Part shown: positions 61,464 through 64,000 of the stretch, piece by piece
Layout: each line of letters starts with the position of its first letter
How positions within the stretch are numbered: the stretch's first letter is position 1
Made by a program: the position numbers and the translations under genes
Notes under the pieces: model-generated
Database searches by the model: none
What the model saw: the letters and a program-made list of their open reading frames with translations, nothing else
Told to the model about the DNA's origin: nothing
Origin: an uncultured Crocinitomix sp.
GTDB lineage: Bacteria; Bacteroidota; Bacteroidia; Flavobacteriales_D; Crocinitomicaceae
Direction of reading: 5' to 3'
Assembly: GCA_905478225.1 (NCBI GenBank)
Contig: CAJQHR010000056.1
Coordinates: 1-64,000 of the forward strand
DNA: 64,000 bases

Positions 61464-63902
61464 ATGAAAAAAGTGTTATTGTTTCTGACCTTAGTGATGT
61501 CATTGACTTCGTTTTCTCAAACTAACGGAACTATTCTAGGAACAGTAATCGACAAAAATACTGAGGCGCCTTTACCTTTCGTGAAAGTGTTTGTAGAGGG
61601 CACAAATTACGGAACATCAACAGATTTTGACGGCAGCTATAAATTAGAAATCCCAACAGGAACTTATACTTTACGCGCTTCTTTCAGTGGGTATGACATT
61701 GTTTTTAAATATAATGTTGAACTCAATTCAGGAAACGCGCAAACCATCAATTTTGAGATGTCGCAAGGCAATACAGATTTGGATGTTGTTGAGGTGACTT
61801 TTAATGATGATGCTGTTGCTATTACAACGGATATGGTTACTCCATTGTCTGTTCAAAAATTAACCTCAGAAGAGATTAAATCAAATCCAGGAGGAAATTT
61901 TGATGTTTCAAAAGTTGTTCAAACTTTGCCTGGTGTTGGGGGTTCAACGGGAGGAGCGGCTAGAAATGATATTATTATTAGAGGTGGAGCTCCTAACGAA
62001 AATGTGTATTATTTAGACGGAATTGAAATTCCGGTTTTAAATCATTTTCAAACACAGGGTTCATCTGGAGGAGCGCAGGGCATTTTAAACGTTTCATTTA
62101 TTGAAGACTTGAAGTTAAGTTCATCAGCTTTTGATGCACGTTATGACAATGCCTTGGCATCTACTTTCGTCATTAAGCAACGCCAAGGAAACCGAGAAAA
62201 GTTTTCAGGTAATATTCGCGCCAGTTTTACAGAAAGTTCGTTGACATTTGAAGGCCCTTTAGGGAAAAATAAGAAAACAGATTATTTAATCTCAGCAAGG
62301 GCTTCATACCTCGATTTTTTATTCACATTGATTGATTTACCCATCCGTCCCAACTTTACAGATTATCAATATAAAGTAACCCACAGATTTGATGATAAAA
62401 CTACGCTAACGGCAATTGGGTTGGGAGCCGTGGATCGTTTTAGCTTTGCTGAAACGAAAAATGCAACGCCAGAGAGTGAGTTTTTTAGAAGATCATTGCC
62501 ATTTATTACCCAGTGGAATTATACGGTTGGTCTATCGTTAAAAAGAAGAATTGAGAATGGTTTTTATACCATAGCCGTCAGTCGAAATATGTTTGACAAT
62601 CAGTTAGACCAATATGAGGATGCGCAATATGAAAACGAGGCTTTTAGGAACCTAGGTCTTAATTCACAAGAAATTGAAAACAAATTCCGTTTTGACTACA
62701 ATAAGTATTTAAACGGGTGGAAATTTTCAGCTGGAATAATGGGTCAGTATGTCAAATACAATACAAATATTTTTAATAGACTCTCCTCAGCCGTAAAAGA
62801 TATTGATGGTAATGTCATTGTGCCAGAAGTGGTGATCAACTTTGGAAGCGAAATCGACTTTTTTAGATACGGTGCTTTTACACAAGTCTCAAAGAATTTT
62901 TTGAAGGATAAATTACTAGTTTCAGCCGGTTTAAGAACGGATATGAACTCCTTTACAGACAAAGGCAATAATCCGCTAGAGACTATTTCACCGCGTCTTT
63001 CATTCGCTTATCATTTAACCGAGAAAGTTGACTTAACTGCGTCAATCGGTTCTTATTATAAAATTCCAACCTACACGGCTTTGGGATATAGAAATGAATC
63101 GGACCAATTGGTCAATCAATCCATGGATTATATTCAAGCGGATCATTATGTGTTGGGCGCACAATTTTTACCAAACAAAGGAATGCGTGTTACGGTTGAG
63201 GGATTCTATAAAGACTATAAAAACTATCCTGTATCTGTTGCTAATGGTTCTTCCTTAGCGAATCAAGGATCACAATTTGGATCAATTGGCAGTGAGGAAT
63301 TATTGTCTATTGGAAGAGGACAGACGTATGGGTTTGAAGTATTTGTACAGCAAAAGTTAGTAAAAAATCTGTTTTATGTGGTGAGCTATACATACGTTCG
63401 TAGCTTATATTCTGGATTAGATGGCGAACTGATTCCTTCCGCTTGGGACAATCAACATTTACTTTCATCAACTTTGGGATGGAAATTTGGAAAAGGCTGG
63501 AAATTGGGATTAAAATATAGGTTAGCTGGTGGAGTTCCATATACACCATATAATTTACCTGCCTCACAAGCCAATTTTGCAACACTTGGGAATGGGATTT
63601 TAGATTTCAGTCAATTGAACACCGAACGATTGAATACATTTAACCAACTTGATTTTAGATTGGATAAGATTGTCAATTACAAAAACGTGAGTTTTGATTT
63701 TTATGTTGATCTACAAAACGTGCTGTTCTCAAGACAACAAGCACCACCGACTTACACCTTTAAAAGATTGGCGGATAATTCAGGCTTTGAAACCACAGAC
63801 GGTTTGCCTTTACAGTCAGATGGATCCAATGCAATACCAGATTTATTGCAAGACGATTCGTCGTTAATTACACCAACAATCGGAATTATATTTGAGTTTT
63901 AG
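61464..63902 (+). CDS. TonB-dependent outer-membrane receptor with N-terminal carboxypeptidase-like domain
   Basis: An 812-residue outer-membrane receptor. It has a signal peptide (MKKVLLFLTLVMSLTSFSQ), a CarboxypepD_reg-like domain (residues 23-112, GTVIDKNTEAPLPFVKVFVE), a plug domain (130-240 with TDMVTPLSVQKLTSEEI and RGGAPNENVYYLDGIEIP) and a long 22-strand barrel to the last residue (TPTIGIIFEF). The type is used for uptake of siderophores, vitamins or oligosaccharides; the substrate is unknown and no SusD partner is next to it in the window. Confidence 0.93.
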   Translation: MKKVLLFLTLVMSLTSFSQTNGTILGTVIDKNTEAPLPFVKVFVEGTNYGTSTDFDGSYKLEIPTGTYTLRASFSGYDIVFKYNVELNSGNAQTINFEMSQGNTDLDVVEVTFNDDAVAITTDMVTPLSVQKLTSEEIKSNPGGNFDVSKVVQTLPGVGGSTGGAARNDIIIRGGAPNENVYYLDGIEIPVLNHFQTQGSSGGAQGILNVSFIEDLKLSSSAFDARYDNALASTFVIKQRQGNREKFSGNIRASFTESSLTFEGPLGKNKKTDYLISARASYLDFLFTLIDLPIRPNFTDYQYKVTHRFDDKTTLTAIGLGAVDRFSFAETKNATPESEFFRRSLPFITQWNYTVGLSLKRRIENGFYTIAVSRNMFDNQLDQYEDAQYENEAFRNLGLNSQEIENKFRFDYNKYLNGWKFSAGIMGQYVKYNTNIFNRLSSAVKDIDGNVIVPEVVINFGSEIDFFRYGAFTQVSKNFLKDKLLVSAGLRTDMNSFTDKGNNPLETISPRLSFAYHLTEKVDLTASIGSYYKIPTYTALGYRNESDQLVNQSMDYIQADHYVLGAQFLPNKGMRVTVEGFYKDYKNYPVSVANGSSLANQGSQFGSIGSEELLSIGRGQTYGFEVFVQQKLVKNLFYVVSYTYVRSLYSGLDGELIPSAWDNQHLLSSTLGWKFGKGWKLGLKYRLAGGVPYTPYNLPASQANFATLGNGILDFSQLNTERLNTFNQLDFRLDKIVNYKNVSFDFYVDLQNVLFSRQQAPPTYTFKRLADNSGFETTDGLPLQSDGSNAIPDLLQDDSSLITPTIGIIFEF

Positions 63903-63912
63903 TCCCCTAGAG

Positions 63913-63940
63913 CCGGACTAGTTTAGTGGTAAAATGCCTT
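63913..63940 (+). other. tRNA-like D-arm remnant (low confidence)
   Basis: The segment ends in CTAGTTTAGTGGTAAAAT, which closely resembles the D-arm of Bacteroidota tRNA-Gly (TAGTTTAGTGGTAAAAC). No anticodon arm with a 7-nt loop, T-arm (GTTCGA) or closed acceptor stem is present. It may be a remnant or chance. Confidence 0.2.
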
Positions 63941-63966
63941 GATTTAAATGGTAGCAAGGCGTTTTG
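63931..63966 (+). terminator. Probable terminator after the TonB receptor
   Basis: Stem AAAATGCCTTG / CAAGGCGTTTT (63931-63941 and 63955-63965, one G-T pair) with a 13-nt loop. It overlaps the tRNA-like segment. Confidence 0.6.
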
Positions 63967-64000
63967 ATTTTGTGGCGGGGCGGCTGGAACTTATTTGCGA

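Noticed and set aside
1-64000. CRISPR arrays, transposases, prophage or integrase genes
   Set aside because: No regular spaced repeats, transposase motifs or phage structural genes were seen anywhere in the window; the only mobile-like unit is the S23 cassette.

Overview
This is an AT-rich bacterial chromosome segment with standard genetic code (TGA serves as a normal stop in many intact genes). Many independent signs place it in the Bacteroidota, most likely order Flavobacteriales. Starts generally lack a Shine-Dalgarno sequence, and several genes have the Bacteroidota -7 box TAnnTTTG just upstream. Family markers include a Hpt-adenylate kinase fusion, a DNA polymerase III alpha subunit with an N-terminal proofreading exonuclease, an OstA-like LPS transport protein, a carboxypeptidase-domain TonB receptor and SiaB/SiaC-type regulators. 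A finer assignment is not possible from sequence alone. No CRISPR array, rRNA, complete tRNA, prophage or insertion sequence was seen.

Layout. 1-870 is the 5' part of clpB, divergent from a co-directional run at 1063-7783: hpt-adk, obg, a MORN-type lipoprotein, then bioB, a secreted unknown, bioF and bioD linked by 4-bp overlaps. 7794-14194 holds a surface protein, a GreA/B-like protein, a decayed SnoaL-like gene, folE, small accessory genes (one broken), a GAF-SpoIIE phosphatase and lpxD. 14507-24341 holds an acidic lipoprotein, a large AT-rich unknown protein, an OstA-like protein, purA, a STAS protein, fur, the RelA/SpoT ppGpp enzyme and a long MORN-repeat protein. 24462-30110 holds a DUF5819-HTTM pair, two FKBP isomerases, an OmpA stub and an S9 peptidase. 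30227-36997 is a fatty acid beta-oxidation operon: marR, fadJ-like gene, S23 cassette, fadA-like gene, GNAT, acyl-CoA dehydrogenase. 37103-51564 is mixed: secreted proteins, an ECF sigma/anti-sigma pair, purB, moxR, rhomboid, a broken nnr gene, coaE, siaC-siaB, a methyltransferase, a ZIP transporter, peroxiredoxin and an EI24 protein. 51626-64000 holds dnaE, two tandem cold-shock genes, small unknown genes, fabF with a TetR regulator, carbonic anhydrase, a frameshifted dsbA-like gene and a TonB receptor.

Themes. (1) Housekeeping genes (obg, dnaE, purA, purB, coaE, folE, fabF, relA/spoT) are intact. At least five dispensable genes are broken by in-frame stops or single-base indels, and two or three more are stubs or shortened. 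This suggests ongoing gene decay, although homopolymer sequencing error must be excluded for the indels. (2) Parts of a phosphorylation-based partner-switching network (SpoIIE phosphatase, STAS protein, SiaB kinase, SiaC target) lie at three separate loci. (3) Several regulatory palindromes are visible: a 46-bp hairpin between clpB and hpt-adk, a TetR operator and a probable MarR operator. (4) An S23 four-helix-bundle gene sits inside the beta-oxidation operon between imperfect inverted repeats, as expected of a small mobile cassette. I found no clearly undescribed multi-gene system. The best leads are the S23 cassette, the unknown secreted gene inside the biotin operon, the 46-bp hairpin and the small four-cysteine membrane protein whose first cysteine codon is TGA.
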